Shown here: in pieces, positions 4,939-6,158 of the stretch
Position numbering within the stretch: position 1 is the first letter of the stretch
Layout: each line of letters starts with the position of its first letter
Assembly (NCBI GenBank): GCA_021157985.1
Contig: JAGGVM010000121.1
Span: 1-6,158 of the forward strand
Source: Nitrososphaerota archaeon
Lineage (GTDB): Archaea > Thermoproteota > Nitrososphaeria_A > Caldarchaeales > Wolframiiraptoraceae
Length of the DNA stretch: 6,158 bases
Reading direction: 5' to 3'
Notes under the pieces: generated by a model
Told to the model about the DNA's origin: nothing
Seen by the model: the letters and a program-made list of their open reading frames with translations, nothing else
The model's database searches: none
Program-made: the position numbers and the translations under genes

Positions 4939-6158
4939 CGGGTTCAGCCTCAACTACGCTCCATGGCTCTGCTGGCTTTTCCCCTTCATAGGCGCGTTGC
5001 TCGCGGTTTTGATCGGGCGGGAAGAAGACGTAAAGCTGAAGGGCTCGATAGCGGCGTTATTCACCTTCCTCGCCTGGGTAATGGCGCTCCTAATGCTTCC
5101 GGACGCGCTGACCGGAGGAACCCGGGACATCAGGTTCGCGTGGATAAGCCTGCCCTATGGAAAACCCGTGGGGATCGGCGTCTTAGTGGATCCGCTCAGC
5201 GTGATAATAGCGAACATCGTGGCCTTCATCAGCTTCCTAGTCCTAGTTTACTCGATAAAGTACATGGAAGGAGAGCCCGGGCAAGCCCGCTACTGGGGCC
5301 TCATGTCATTCTTCGTCGGCGGAATGCTCCTGCTCGTCCTATCCGATAACTTCATCTCCTTCTTCGTAGGCTGGAAGATAGTAGGCTTATGCAGCTATGC
5401 TTTAATCGGACACTACTACAGGGATGAGAGAAAGTATTGGATCGGGGGGCCGCCGCCCTACCCATTCCAGAAGCCCTCACTCTGCGGTTTGAAAGCGTTG
5501 CTGGTCACGACCTTCGGAGACGTCTCGATGCTCGCCGGGACCCTGATAATATACCTCTACGCTGGAACGTTCAACTTCGTTGAATTATTCTCGACGACTA
5601 ACGTTTGGATGGCGAAGATGGCGGCGGATCCCGGAGTTCTCACCCTTACGATCCTACTTCTGCTCGGAGGCCCGATAGCCAAGTCCGCTCAATTCCCGCT
5701 TCACACCTGGCTACCCGAAGCAATGGCGGGACCGACGCCGGTTTCAGCCCTAATCCACGCCGCGACCATGGTCAAGGCCGGAGTATTCATAGTCGCCAGG
5801 CTCTTCCCGATATTCTTCAGCGGATACTGGGTGAACGGCTTCTCGGAGGCTTACACATTCTTCCCTGTGCTAGCTGTGTTAGGCGCGGTCACGGCGTTTC
5901 TGACCGCCGCCGAGGCCATGGCAGCGCTCGAGCTGAAGAAGATCCTCGCGTACTCGACGATGAGCCAGATAGGCTACATGATGCTCGGCCTCGGAGTAGC
6001 CGGAATGAGCGCAAACGCCGCGCTGACGGGTTACGTCGGAGGAATCTTCCACCTACTGAGCCACGCCCTCTTCAAGGCAGCCCTCTTCCTCGCCGCCGGA
6101 GTAATCCTGCACGCAACCGGCTCCATCTACATCCACGAAAAAGCCCTAAGCAGAAAAC
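4931..6158 (+). CDS. nuoL: NuoL/MrpA-like antiporter subunit, 5' part (first 409 codons; cut by window edge)
   Basis: An ATG at 4931, 7 bases after GGAGGTT (4917-4923) and overlapping the previous gene by 8 bases, opens a frame that stays open to the window end. The protein is the L-type ion-pumping subunit. VLVDPLSVIIANIVAFISFL (84-103) and VYSIKYMEGE (106-115) are characteristic. The TM7-8 block begins with GGPIAKSAQFPLHTWLPEAM (246-265), which holds Lys251 and His258, and continues with AGPTPVSALIHAATMVKAGV (266-285), which holds His276. HLLSHALFKAALFL (374-387) with Lys382 follows. The TM5 motif, normally GWE(x)VGLCSY, reads GWKIVGLCSYALIG (147-160), so the key glutamate is Lys149. A polar, proline-rich loop (about 164-185, including GGPPPYPF) follows TM5. 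The part with TM12 and the long lateral helix typical of NuoL lies beyond the edge, so whether the lateral helix exists is unknown. Confidence 0.93.
   Translation, partial: MLSGFSLNYAPWLCWLFPFIGALLAVLIGREEDVKLKGSIAALFTFLAWVMALLMLPDALTGGTRDIRFAWISLPYGKPVGIGVLVDPLSVIIANIVAFISFLVLVYSIKYMEGEPGQARYWGLMSFFVGGMLLLVLSDNFISFFVGWKIVGLCSYALIGHYYRDERKYWIGGPPPYPFQKPSLCGLKALLVTTFGDVSMLAGTLIIYLYAGTFNFVELFSTTNVWMAKMAADPGVLTLTILLLLGGPIAKSAQFPLHTWLPEAMAGPTPVSALIHAATMVKAGVFIVARLFPIFFSGYWVNGFSEAYTFFPVLAVLGAVTAFLTAAEAMAALELKKILAYSTMSQIGYMMLGLGVAGMSANAALTGYVGGIFHLLSHALFKAALFLAAGVILHATGSIYIHEKALSRK

Noticed and set aside
4963..5349. 128-codon plus-strand open frame with no recognisable family
   Set aside because: It lies inside the L-type gene in another frame. 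The L frame from 4931 has membrane helices and family motifs throughout and a strong ribosome site, while this frame is Arg-rich and featureless.

Overview
The window looks like archaeal chromosome. Arg AGG/AGA and Ile ATA codons are common, and genes are packed with 4-base start/stop overlaps and GAGGTGA-type ribosome binding sites. An A/T-rich TATA-like box with a purine-rich BRE-like flank lies in the only real intergenic gap. The proteins resemble archaeal complex I/Fpo-like and group 4 hydrogenase subunits. I cannot name the lineage; an anaerobic, probably thermophilic member of the Thermoproteota or a nearby phylum is only a guess.

All ten genes belong to one membrane-bound redox complex, encoded by two divergent operons. 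Reading leftward from about 2500 are A, B, C, D and the first 23 codons of an H-like gene (nuoA-B-C-D-H order). These make the peripheral electron-transfer arm and its membrane anchor. Reading rightward from about 2640 are a J-like gene split in two (J-N and J-C), then K, an N/M-type antiporter-like subunit, and an L-type antiporter-like subunit cut by the right edge. These make the ion-translocating membrane arm. The gap at 2501-2639 holds candidate promoters for both directions and a small inverted repeat.

The main point is the catalytic subunit. The D-like protein keeps all four cysteines that bind the [NiFe] centre (C66/C69 and C356/C359). It also has a 30-residue tail like the one removed from E. 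coli HycE during maturation. The B-like protein has the CxxC of hydrogenase small subunits rather than the adjacent cysteines of true NuoB. This is therefore most likely a group 4 energy-converting [NiFe] hydrogenase, not a quinone-reducing complex I. Yet it is laid out like Nuo/Fpo and carries a recognisable NuoA, which classical Ech, Hyc and Mbh hydrogenases lack. The expected job is ferredoxin-linked proton reduction or H2 oxidation coupled to H+ or Na+ pumping. The ferredoxin-like I subunit would lie beyond the left edge.

Several membrane residues normally conserved in the family are changed. The TM5 Glu of the L-type subunit is Lys149, the TM8 Lys of the N-type subunit is Glu251, the second Glu of K is absent, and the TM2 Glu of A is Val. 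These are the observations most worth checking. I saw no RNA genes, mobile elements, CRISPR arrays or terminators.
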